A stretch of 64,000 nt of DNA. Origin: Hoeflea_A sp965228435 (GTDB lineage: Bacteria > Pseudomonadota > Alphaproteobacteria > Rhizobiales > Rhizobiaceae). Positions 32,845 through 40,868 of the stretch are shown in pieces. The DNA lies in contig OZ245818.1 of assembly GCA_965228435.1 (NCBI GenBank), positions 3,410,001 through 3,474,000 of the forward strand, read 5' to 3'. The notes below the pieces were generated by a model that worked only from the letters and a program-made list of their open reading frames with translations, was not told the DNA's origin and searched no databases. The position numbers and the translations under genes are program-made. Each line of letters starts with the position of its first letter. Positions within the stretch are counted from its first letter, which is position 1.

Positions 32845-34464
32845 TCAATCGAAAAGGTTGGCGATGTTGGTCTTGATGCGGTCGCCGATATAGAGGGCGA
32901 GCGCCTGGATCGTCGACGTCGGGTTTACCGCGCCGGCGGTGACGAAAATGCTGCCGTCGACAATGAAAAGGTTGCGGACGTCATGGGAGCGACCCCAGCC
33001 GTTGACCACGGAGCGATCCGGGTCGTCGCCCATGCGGCAGGTGCCCATCTGGTGCCAGCCGGCGCGCCACCAGACCTTGTCGCTCCCCTTGCCGATGATC
33101 TTCCGGGCGCCGGCGGCCAGCAGTGCTTCCTCGGCACGGGCCTCGCCATGGGCAATCATCTTCCAGGTGTTATCGCTGACGCGGTACGTGATTTTCGGGG
33201 CCGGCACGCCATCACTGTCGGTGAGATCGGGATCGAGCGTGACGCTGTTTGATTCCTCCGGCAGATCTTCGGTCACCACCGTCAAGCCGGCGCAATAGGG
33301 ATAGATATCGTCGAACTTCTCGCGATGCTCGCTGCCCCAGGGGATCGGGTCGTCGATTCCGTAGCCGCCAAGCGCGTAGGTCATCGGTGTCGTGTAGCGG
33401 CCGCTGTGCAGGCCGTAGCCGCGCACGAAATCGCGATTGGGATCGGACTCGTAGAATTCCTGGCTGAGGATCGAACAGGCCATCGGACCTTTGAACCCTT
33501 CCATCGGTTCGTCGAAGACGCCGGTGACGCCCGTCAGAGGATGGAACATCAGGTTTTTGCCGACCTGGCCGGAGCGGTTGGCCAGGCCGTCGGGAAACAG
33601 CTTTGATTTCGAGTTCAGAAGCAGGCGCGGTGTGCCGACGCCGTTGCAGGCGACGACGATCATTTCAGCCTTCTGCTCGTGCACCTGGCCGTCCGGACCG
33701 TGATAGAGCACACCGGTGGCGAAGCCGCTTTCTTCGTCGACCAGAATTTCGCGCACCCGACATTCGGTCCTCAGCTCCACGCCGGCATTCTCAAGCATCG
33801 GCCAATAGGTGAAGTTGGTGCCGCCCTTGGCGCCGGCGGCGCAGCCGAGGTCACAGGTACCGGCGTTGACGCATTTGGCGCGGCCGTCATAGTCCCGGCT
33901 GAGGATTGCCACGTCCGAGGGCCACCAGTGCCAGCCGAGTTCATTGAAGCCTCTGGCCAGGGTCTGGCCGAGCTTGCCGATCGGGATTGGCGGCAAGGGT
34001 GGTGTGTAGTCCGGATAGGCCGGATTGCCGCCAAGGCCGGATACACCGGTGATGCGATCGTTCATGTCGTAGAACGGAGCCAGGGTCGCGTAGTCGACCG
34101 GCCAGTCGTCGGCCACGCCGTCGAGGGATCGCGTGCGGAAGTCAGACGGATGCAGGCGCGGCCAGTGGCCGAGAAAGTTGATGGTCGATCCGCCGACACC
34201 GTTGAAATTGACCGGTGTAATGTCGGAGTCGGTGGAGTTGATCGGATAGTCCTGGGGTAGTTTCCGCACATTGGGGTCGCAACTGAACTCGCCGTAGCGG
34301 CTAAGTTCGTAGTCGGCATTGCGGCTCGGAAAATCCTTGTCGTGGACGTGCGGTCCCTGCTCGAGACAGAGGATGCGCATGCGGGTCTCGACAAGCGACC
34401 AGGCGATCGCGGCGCCGGAAGCGCCTGCGCCTATGATCAGAACGTCAACGGGTTCGTTGTTCAT
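32845..34464 (-). CDS. GMC-family FAD oxidoreductase
   Basis: A 539-residue flavoprotein with the Rossmann motif IIGAGASGAAIAW at the N-terminus and the GMC catalytic pair near the C-terminus (His in GWHQMGTCRMG, Asn in TAGAVNPTSTI). It belongs to the group paired with gluconate-2-dehydrogenase subunit 3, whose gene is directly upstream (15 bp). That group includes sugar-acid dehydrogenases and glucoside 3-dehydrogenases. No signal peptide or Tat motif is seen, and no cytochrome c subunit gene is nearby. It likely oxidises the imported sugar or aldonate; electron acceptor unknown. Confidence 0.87.
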   Translation of the reverse strand: MNNEPVDVLIIGAGASGAAIAWSLVETRMRILCLEQGPHVHDKDFPSRNADYELSRYGEFSCDPNVRKLPQDYPINSTDSDITPVNFNGVGGSTINFLGHWPRLHPSDFRTRSLDGVADDWPVDYATLAPFYDMNDRITGVSGLGGNPAYPDYTPPLPPIPIGKLGQTLARGFNELGWHWWPSDVAILSRDYDGRAKCVNAGTCDLGCAAGAKGGTNFTYWPMLENAGVELRTECRVREILVDEESGFATGVLYHGPDGQVHEQKAEMIVVACNGVGTPRLLLNSKSKLFPDGLANRSGQVGKNLMFHPLTGVTGVFDEPMEGFKGPMACSILSQEFYESDPNRDFVRGYGLHSGRYTTPMTYALGGYGIDDPIPWGSEHREKFDDIYPYCAGLTVVTEDLPEESNSVTLDPDLTDSDGVPAPKITYRVSDNTWKMIAHGEARAEEALLAAGARKIIGKGSDKVWWRAGWHQMGTCRMGDDPDRSVVNGWGRSHDVRNLFIVDGSIFVTAGAVNPTSTIQALALYIGDRIKTNIANLFD

Positions 34465-34479
34465 GGCCTTTGTTCTTTC

Positions 34480-34950
34480 TCAGCACGCGCGATAGAGCGA
34501 GCCGCGCCGGCGAACCGGTTCGGTGAGTTCGGCCATGAGTTCCGGCGATTCTCGCGAAACCTCATAGCCGTCGGGGTGAACAGGGTTTGAAGAAGGCCCG
34601 AACAGGGTGCGGATATCCGGGCGACTGTAGTAACCCATGTAGGTGTGCCGCAGCAGTGGCTTGAAGAAGCCCGGTTCCTCTTGCTCAAGCTGGCGCAGAA
34701 CCGTCACCTGATGATCGTTGTCGAGGGCCTCGAACGGATCACCGGTCGCAAGGGTATCGGCGCGGGCAAGGCCTTCTCGAAACCGTGTTGCGAGAGCCGG
34801 ATCCTCGGTTGCCACCATGGCCAGGTGATCACTGAGACCAAGCGATGCAGCCGAAGGGATGCCGCGCTCTGCATTTGCCGGGATGATCTGGTTGAGGATC
34901 GCGTCGAGCATTGCCTTTTCGCGATCGCTCCAGACGAAGGGCTCCGTCAT
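34480..34950 (-). CDS. Gluconate 2-dehydrogenase subunit 3 family protein
   Basis: A 156-residue protein with the subunit 3 pattern: REKAMLDAILNQIIPANAERGIPSA at the N-terminus, helical middle and HTYMGYYSRPDIRTLFG toward the end. Most relatives carry a Tat signal that exports the whole complex with its flavin partner; none is visible here. Its start overlaps the stop of the permease gene by 4 bp (ATGA), so it is translated with the transporter. It should stabilise or help mature the GMC enzyme encoded next. Confidence 0.82.
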   Translation of the reverse strand: MTEPFVWSDREKAMLDAILNQIIPANAERGIPSAASLGLSDHLAMVATEDPALATRFREGLARADTLATGDPFEALDNDHQVTVLRQLEQEEPGFFKPLLRHTYMGYYSRPDIRTLFGPSSNPVHPDGYEVSRESPELMAELTEPVRRRGSLYRAC

Positions 34951-36146
34951 CGTCGTGCCTCCTGGCTGCCGGCGCGCGAAACGGCGTCGATCGCCACGGC
35001 CAACAGGAGTATGGCGCCGGAGAACATCAATTTATCGGCGGCGCTGGCGCCCGATAGATCGAGACCGTTGCCAAGCGAGCCGATGACAAGCGCGCCCAAT
35101 ATGGCGTTCCACACCGAACCGCGTCCCCCAAACAGCGATGTGCCGCCGATCACGGCCGCGCCGATCGCCTCCAGCAGCAGCGGGCCGCCGGCAAAGGCGT
35201 TGAACGAGACTGACGCGTAGCGCGAGGCGCCGACGATGCCGCCGACTGCTGCCATGAAGCCGACAATGGCGAAGGCCGCAACGCGGATGCGCTTGACGTT
35301 CATGCCGACGCGACGCGCCGATTCCTGATTGCCGCCGACCGCAAACAATGAACGGCCGAATGGTGTGGAGGTGGTGATCCAGCCGAGCACCGCGGTCAGG
35401 CCAATCAGCAACACCACCAGGAGCGGGACGCCCCGGTAGGCGTTGAGCGTTGCCACGGCGGCAAATGCGAGCACGGCAAAAAAGGCGACCTGGCCCCAAA
35501 GAACGGCGGGAGGATCGAGCTCCAGCCCGTTCGACCTGCGAAGCGTGTGGCGGCGCCAGACGACGAGGGAGAAAGCAGCAACGCAGGCCACCGCCAACAG
35601 CCATCCGGCTGAAGGAGGCAGGACCACGGTGGTGATGCCGCGGACGAAGGGTTCGCGAACATTGATGGCGCCGTGGATGCCGAGGACTTTCAGCATCAGA
35701 CCCTGAAACCCGAGCAGGCCGGCCAAAGTCACCACAAAGGACGGAATCCCGACATAGGAAACAAGAATGCCCTGCCCGGCGCTGAGTGTGATACCGGCGC
35801 CGATGGCGATCAGGCAGGCGAGCGGCGCGGAGACGCCCAGATTGGCGATGAGAACCGCCATCAGCGCGGCGCAGACGCCTGAGTTGGCGGCAACCGACAG
35901 GTCGATGTCGCCAAGCAGCAGCACCATGGTGATGCCGACAGCCAGCGTGCCGACCACCGCGCTCTGCATGAACAGGAAGTAGAAATTGCGGGCGCTGAGA
36001 AAGGCAGGCTCACTGATGCCGAAATAGATCCAGATGGCGGCCAGCGCCAGCAGCACCGGAACGAAGGCGCCGAAGCGACTTTCCCGAACCTGGCGGAAGC
36101 GCTCGACCAATCCCGGCCTGTATTCACTTTCCATGAGAACCGCCAT
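34947..36146 (-). CDS. Sugar ABC transporter permease (XylH/RbsC type)
   Basis: A 399-residue membrane protein of the branched-chain/monosaccharide permease superfamily with roughly ten hydrophobic segments. Typical elements are LLLGDIDLSVAANSGVCAAL and the C-terminal AAVIGGTSLFGGRGSVWNAI. The start at 36146 has a textbook TGGAGGA seven bases upstream, itself inside the ATPase gene end, giving a 23-bp overlap. Length is closer to XylH (about 390) than RbsC (about 320). It forms the channel for the binding protein and ATPase encoded just upstream. Confidence 0.9.
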   Translation of the reverse strand: MAVLMESEYRPGLVERFRQVRESRFGAFVPVLLALAAIWIYFGISEPAFLSARNFYFLFMQSAVVGTLAVGITMVLLLGDIDLSVAANSGVCAALMAVLIANLGVSAPLACLIAIGAGITLSAGQGILVSYVGIPSFVVTLAGLLGFQGLMLKVLGIHGAINVREPFVRGITTVVLPPSAGWLLAVACVAAFSLVVWRRHTLRRSNGLELDPPAVLWGQVAFFAVLAFAAVATLNAYRGVPLLVVLLIGLTAVLGWITTSTPFGRSLFAVGGNQESARRVGMNVKRIRVAAFAIVGFMAAVGGIVGASRYASVSFNAFAGGPLLLEAIGAAVIGGTSLFGGRGSVWNAILGALVIGSLGNGLDLSGASAADKLMFSGAILLLAVAIDAVSRAGSQEARR

Positions 36147-36963
36147 TGGATTTTCCTCCATCGAGGCCGCGGGTCATGGCGACGACGATCTCGTCCGGGT
36201 TGGTGTTTTGGGTGTCGTAGACGGCAACATTGCCGCCGTGCCGCAGCACGGTGATGCGGTCGCTGACGTCGAAAATGTCGCGCAGATTGTGCGATATATA
36301 GACAACCGCGTGTCCGGTTTCGCGCAGCCGTTTGACGACGTCGAGAACCTGTTCGGTCTGGGCGACGCCCAGGGCTGCCGTGGGCTCGTCAAGCAGCACG
36401 ATGGTCGATTCGGCGCCAACGGCGCGGGCAATGGCGATTGCCTGACGCTGGCCGCCGGACAGTCCTCCGACCTTGGCACGCACGGATTTGAGCGTGCGGA
36501 CCCGCAGCCGGTCGACAGCTTCGAGCGCCTTGCGCTCCATGGCGATGTCGTCAAGCGGACGCAGGGCCCTGGGCAGAAAATTCCAGCCGGATTTGGTCGG
36601 CTCATGTCCCAGCGACAGATTGGCAGATACATCCAGGTTTTCACACAGCGCCAGGTCCTGATAGACGATCTGGATGCCGAGATCGGTTGCATCATGCGGC
36701 GATGCGATGGCAACCGGCTTTCCATCGATAGCAAAGCTGCCCTCATCGGCCAGATAGGCGCCGGCGAGAATTTTCATCAGGGTCGACTTGCCGGCGCCAT
36801 TATCGCCGACCAGTGCCATGACCTCGCCGCGCCGCACTTCGAAGTCGACGCCGCGCAGGGCTTCCACTCCGCCGAAGCGTTTGCGAATGCCAGTTGCAGC
36901 CAGGTGCGCAGCCGCGGGCGGGGCATTGCGCCCCGCCTGGTTGTCGATGGTGGTGGTAACCAC
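36124..36963 (-). CDS. Sugar ABC transporter ATP-binding protein, single-domain
   Basis: A 279-residue ATPase with Walker A GDNGAGKST, signature LSGGQRQAIAIARAV, Walker B IVLLDEP and switch region YISHNL. Monosaccharide importers of the RbsA/XylG type usually have two fused ATPase domains of about 500 residues; this is the single-domain form known from FrcA-like systems, so it presumably works as a homodimer. It starts 4 bp after the stop of the binding-protein gene and overlaps the permease start. A short Ala-rich N-terminal extension of about 20 residues precedes the ABC domain. Confidence 0.9.
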   Translation of the reverse strand: MVTTTIDNQAGRNAPPAAAHLAATGIRKRFGGVEALRGVDFEVRRGEVMALVGDNGAGKSTLMKILAGAYLADEGSFAIDGKPVAIASPHDATDLGIQIVYQDLALCENLDVSANLSLGHEPTKSGWNFLPRALRPLDDIAMERKALEAVDRLRVRTLKSVRAKVGGLSGGQRQAIAIARAVGAESTIVLLDEPTAALGVAQTEQVLDVVKRLRETGHAVVYISHNLRDIFDVSDRITVLRHGGNVAVYDTQNTNPDEIVVAMTRGLDGGKSNGGSHGK

Positions 36964-36967
36964 AGTT

Positions 36968-38044
36968 TCAGCCCTTGCAGAAGGCGGTTTCGGAAGCAGC
37001 GCCGGTGCAGACGTCTTCCTTGGAGATCGAAGTGTCGTTTTCGATCACATAGGCAACGCCCTCTTCGCCGACGGCCGAGTATGAAGCAACGGCCACGAAG
37101 TTCACGTCGGCGCCGACCCCGTTCTTGACGGTGTTGGGCGCCAGCTCCTTCCATTCTTCGCCCTTGACGAGGCGGGCGGTCACTTCAGCCGTTGCCTTGG
37201 CCATGTCGGCGAGCGGACGCCAGCCGGACTGGGTCTGCTTGCCGAGCAGGATCAACTGCAGCGCCTGGACCGTGCAGTCGAGACCGGAGACCGGGACCTT
37301 GCCGTCCATATCCTGCTCTTCCAGCGAGGCAATGGCTGCGCCGGCGTTGCCGTCATTGGACGAAACGACGCCCTGCACATTGTTGTCGAGTTGGGTCAGC
37401 GCCTGATCCATGGAGCGACGCGCAATAGCCGGATCCCAGCCCTGGGTCCAGTTCTCATAGCCGAGCTTGCGTTTGCCGGAGTCGAACAGCGGCTGCAGTG
37501 CGCGCAATTGGCCATTGTGGATCACAGCGGCATTGGGATCGGTGGGCGAGCCCTTGAGCAGCACCAGCGTATCGCCGTCCTTGGTGTTTTCAATCACGTG
37601 CATGGCTTGATCATAACCCATGCCCTCCAGATCTGCCTGCACCCAGAAGGCCGTGTGTTCAGAGTTGATCATGCGGTCGTAGGCGATCGTCGGCACACCG
37701 GCCTCGGAGGCACTTTCAGCGATGATCGCGGAGCTTTCACCGTCAATCGGAATGACCACCAGAACCTTGGCGCCGCGGGTCAGGGCCTGCTCGGCCTGGC
37801 GTTGCTGCGTGGCGGTATCGTTGTTGGCGTTGAAGACCTCGACCGTCACATCCGGGGCGATTTCCTTCATCGCTTCAACGAAGAAGCGGGCGTCCTGGCT
37901 TTCCCACCGGGGGTTGACGTTTTCCGGCAGCAACAGCGCCACAAGATCTTCGGCGAAAGCCTGGCCTGTGCCGATCGCCGTCGTGGTCAGCAGCACAGCC
38001 CCTGCGCCCAGATTCAGCATTTTCTTTTGAAGTTTTGCGAGCAT
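36968..38044 (-). CDS. Sugar ABC transporter substrate-binding protein (XylF-like)
   Basis: A 358-residue periplasmic-binding protein (family 4/ribose-xylose type) with a signal peptide ending near GQAFA-ED. AAGGAGG before the ATG at 38044 fixes the start. Segments such as NANNDTATQQRQAEQALTRG, IAYDRMINSEHTAFWV and VVSSNDGNAGAAIASL are characteristic of XylF and related pentose or hexose binders. It follows the GntR regulator gene by 122 bp in the same direction. The ligand is probably a monosaccharide or aldonate that the downstream oxidative genes degrade. Confidence 0.9.
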   Translation of the reverse strand: MLAKLQKKMLNLGAGAVLLTTTAIGTGQAFAEDLVALLLPENVNPRWESQDARFFVEAMKEIAPDVTVEVFNANNDTATQQRQAEQALTRGAKVLVVIPIDGESSAIIAESASEAGVPTIAYDRMINSEHTAFWVQADLEGMGYDQAMHVIENTKDGDTLVLLKGSPTDPNAAVIHNGQLRALQPLFDSGKRKLGYENWTQGWDPAIARRSMDQALTQLDNNVQGVVSSNDGNAGAAIASLEEQDMDGKVPVSGLDCTVQALQLILLGKQTQSGWRPLADMAKATAEVTARLVKGEEWKELAPNTVKNGVGADVNFVAVASYSAVGEEGVAYVIENDTSISKEDVCTGAASETAFCKG

Positions 38045-38088
38045 GGTTTCCTCCTTGGTTGCTCGATTTGGGCACAGCTCCGCCATCG

Positions 38089-38104
38089 CCGGGGAAAACC
38101 CCGG
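38089..38104. other. Short GC-rich hairpin between regulator and binding-protein genes
   Basis: CCGGGG-AAAA-CCCCGG is a perfect 6-bp stem with a 4-nt loop in the 122-bp gap between the GntR gene and the XylF-like gene. There is no T-run on either side. It may protect or attenuate the downstream message. Confidence 0.45.
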
Positions 38105-38166
38105 ACGCAAATGCGTCGTTCGCGCTGTGCCGCAATTGTTGCCGGTTGGTGACCAGCTAGTTCAGA

Positions 38167-38904
38167 TCAGGTCTCATACATGCGTCCTCCCAATCGACGA
38201 CCGGTATCGCCGAGCAATTGCTCCATGACTTTCTCGGCCCGGTCTCCATCGCGCGCGGCGATGGCCTCATAGACTGACCGATGAAAGGGGAGCGAAGCCT
38301 CGTTGGAGCGAGGATCGACATTGGTCAGCCGGATACTGCTGAGCAATGCTGAAAAGATGATGCCTTCGAGCGCCACGAGGAATTCGTTTTCGGTGGCGCG
38401 CAGGATCGAGCGGTGAAAAACCGCGTCGGCGACCACGAAGTCCTCGACGGAGCCTTTCTCGGCTTCCATGCGCTCGACAGCGGCGCCGATCTGCTGATGC
38501 GCGTCGGCGCTGCCGCGTTCGGCCGCCCAACGGGCTGCCTTCGGCTCGAAGACCAGTCGGATGTCCATCAGCTGGCGCAACATGTCCGCGTCCGGCGGTG
38601 CTGACTGGTACCAGGCGAGCACGTCGTCATCGAGCAATCCCCAACTGCTGCGCGAGCGAACCCTGGTGCCGATCCCGCGCCGAACTTCCAGCAATCCCTT
38701 GCCGACCAGAATCTTGACGGCATCGCGGATCACCGACCGACTGACCTGGTAGCGTTCGGCCAACGCGCCCTCGTCCTCAACGAGGTCGCCCGGCGCATAG
38801 GAATTGGACACGATGCGCCGGCCGATCTCGCGCGCCACCTGGGTGGCGAGGCTCGGCGCAAGCCCTGCGATCTGCTTCAGATCGTAATAAATCATCTCAC
38901 TCAT
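38167..38904 (-). CDS. GntR family (FCD) regulator of the sugar-acid operon
   Basis: A 245-residue FadR-type regulator. The winged helix (GDLVEDEGALAERYQVSRSV and following recognition helix, residues about 38-75) is followed by an FCD ligand domain with DAVFHRSILRAT and the C-terminal PFHRSVYEAIAARD, which carry the usual Asp/His metal-binding positions. It is the first gene of the operon encoding importer, oxidoreductases, dehydratase and dgoK-like kinase, resembling DgoR in context. An imperfect palindrome at 38916-38930 lies just upstream and may be its operator. The effector is likely the sugar acid. Confidence 0.85.
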   Translation of the reverse strand: MSEMIYYDLKQIAGLAPSLATQVAREIGRRIVSNSYAPGDLVEDEGALAERYQVSRSVIRDAVKILVGKGLLEVRRGIGTRVRSRSSWGLLDDDVLAWYQSAPPDADMLRQLMDIRLVFEPKAARWAAERGSADAHQQIGAAVERMEAEKGSVEDFVVADAVFHRSILRATENEFLVALEGIIFSALLSSIRLTNVDPRSNEASLPFHRSVYEAIAARDGDRAEKVMEQLLGDTGRRLGGRMYET

Positions 38905-38915
38905 GACATCTAATC

Positions 38916-38930
38916 AAACATATGATGTTT
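38916..38930. promoter_or_regulatory. Candidate operator of the sugar-acid operon
   Basis: AAACAT-ATG-ATGTTT is a 6+6 inverted repeat about a 3-bp centre, 12 bp upstream of the GntR gene start in an AT-rich stretch. Autoregulation by the adjacent GntR protein is inferred from location. Confidence 0.45.
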
Positions 38931-38984
38931 AAATAGTCAATATGTTTGCGCGGAATGATTCCTTGGGTGCGCCGGGAACGGTCC

Positions 38985-40667
38985 TCAAATGTCGAGGCTG
39001 TGGAGAACGTCTTCTTCGTAGCCGAGCTGAGCGAGGATCTCTTCGGCCTGCTCGTCGAACTCCGCCTGGGTCAGGGCTGAGCGCACCGCCACGAAAAAGG
39101 CGATGCCGCCGAAAACGGCGCAGGCGGCGATGTCCCAACCATTTTTGAGCAGTCCAAGACCGCCGAAACTGCCGAACCAGGAAATCAGTCCGATACCGAT
39201 GCAATAGGGGATCAACCACGCCGCGCAACGCAGGTTGAGCAGTTGTCGCGGAACCTGACGCAACCGCAGGGCCAGCAGCAAAGCGCCGATCAGAACGGCA
39301 ATGCCGATGACGCGGATCGTGTCCCAGCCGCTCCAGTAGACGATCAGCGTGGCGAGGATGAAGGTCAGGCACCCGATGGTTCGGACGAACGGCAATTTGA
39401 ACGGGCGCCGGTAATCGGGCGCAAGCCGCCGCAGGGCGACGACTGCAACGGGGCCCAGGATGAAGGAGAACACGACAAGCGAACTGTGCGTGGCGACCAG
39501 TTCGGAAAACGGCAGAACCAGTACCGCGAGCCAGCCGAGAATCAGATTGAGCACCAGTGCGTTGAAGGGGACGTCGAACCGTGACAGCCGGCCGAAAAAC
39601 TCGGGCACCAGCCGTGTGCGGGTCATCGCCATGACCAGGCGGGCATTGGCGCCGACGGCGACAAGGGCGCTGCCGAAGGGCGAAATGACCGCTGTGGTGT
39701 TCATCAGGCTGACAAGCCACAGGAGGCCGAGCGCCGTGGCAATCGAGGCCAGCGGACCACCTCGGTGGGCGAGGTGAAGATGCGCCCAGCCGTTTTCGAT
39801 GTCCGAAGGAGACAGCGCTCCCGTGAAGGCGATCTGCAGGCTGAGATAGATCGCCAGGCAGATCAGCATGGCCAGGAACAGCGCCAGCGGGATGGCGCGG
39901 CCCGGGTTCTTGACCTCACCGGCCATGTCGATGGCGTGACGAAATCCGATCATCGACAGCACCACGCCACCCGATGAGACGGCAGCCAGAATGCCGTTGA
40001 TGCCGTAAGGGGCGAATCCCTGTGTTCCGGAGAAATTGGTCGGTTCGAAGGAGGCCGCCATGAAGGTGCCGGCGATGATCAGCGGAACCACCACCTTGAT
40101 CCAGGTGACTCCGGTGTTGATCAGCGTGAACAGCTTGACGCCGAAAGCGTTGAGGATGACGAACATCACCATCAGGCAGAGCGCCACACCAGCACCGGGC
40201 AACGATAACCGCTCCGACTCGGCCGTTTCGAACAGCCAGGGTGCATAGAAGGTCAAGTAGCGAAGCGTCGCCTCGACCTCTACCGGCGCCGTCATCATGT
40301 AACCGAGCCAAGCGGTCCAGCCAAGCATGATCGAGACAATGTTGCCATGCGTCACCTTGGGGATGCTGGCCACCCCGCCCGGCAATGGAAACATGGCGGC
40401 AATTTCACCGAAGGTCAGCGCCAGAAGCAGCATGGCAAATGCGCCAATGATCCAGGCAATGATGGCCGCCGGGCCGGCCAATTGAGCGGTCAGCAGCGGA
40501 GCGAACAGCCATCCGGAGCCGATGATTCCGCTGACGCCCAGCGCCACCAGCCCAACCGGCCCGATTTCCCGTTTGAGTTCCGGTTCGCTCAAATGCCCCG
40601 CCCATCTCCATTTCGGATCGAATCCACTATGCCGGTTCTTCTTCCGGTTGCCTACCGCGCAAGGCAA
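38985..40667 (-). CDS. APC superfamily amino acid permease
   Basis: A 560-residue membrane transporter with about 12-14 hydrophobic segments. The amino acid-polyamine-organocation pattern is clear: GVSGIIGSGWLFAPLLTA in the first helix and FGEIAAMFPLPGGVASIP in the second. A C-terminal soluble tail (VRSALTQAEFDEQAEEILAQLG) is present. Substrate unknown. Family homology begins near residue 28 (SEPELKREIG), so the first 25 residues are uncertain; no alternative ATG is in frame. It stands alone upstream of the sugar-acid operon and diverges from the DUF4214 gene. Confidence 0.85.
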   Translation of the reverse strand: MPCAVGNRKKNRHSGFDPKWRWAGHLSEPELKREIGPVGLVALGVSGIIGSGWLFAPLLTAQLAGPAAIIAWIIGAFAMLLLALTFGEIAAMFPLPGGVASIPKVTHGNIVSIMLGWTAWLGYMMTAPVEVEATLRYLTFYAPWLFETAESERLSLPGAGVALCLMVMFVILNAFGVKLFTLINTGVTWIKVVVPLIIAGTFMAASFEPTNFSGTQGFAPYGINGILAAVSSGGVVLSMIGFRHAIDMAGEVKNPGRAIPLALFLAMLICLAIYLSLQIAFTGALSPSDIENGWAHLHLAHRGGPLASIATALGLLWLVSLMNTTAVISPFGSALVAVGANARLVMAMTRTRLVPEFFGRLSRFDVPFNALVLNLILGWLAVLVLPFSELVATHSSLVVFSFILGPVAVVALRRLAPDYRRPFKLPFVRTIGCLTFILATLIVYWSGWDTIRVIGIAVLIGALLLALRLRQVPRQLLNLRCAAWLIPYCIGIGLISWFGSFGGLGLLKNGWDIAACAVFGGIAFFVAVRSALTQAEFDEQAEEILAQLGYEEDVLHSLDI

Positions 40668-40868
40668 GGCGGCGCTGCCGACTTTCCGAATGGGAGGCGT
40701 TGCGGTGAACTGTTAAACTGGACCGGTGAATGATTCGGTTGCGTCCACTGAACATTGTGATCGACGCGGTCCGGATGGAAGCGGCATTGAGCTTGTCGAG
40801 CGAGACGAGCGCTGTAATGTGTAATTGCGTGCCAACAAGCCTTCGCATTGACTGATGGGGTGAATGTC
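40668..40868. other. Divergent promoter region between permease and DUF4214 genes
   Basis: About 200 bp lie between two divergent genes. No clear palindrome, repeat or consensus promoter was found by eye. It presumably holds both promoters. Confidence 0.4.
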
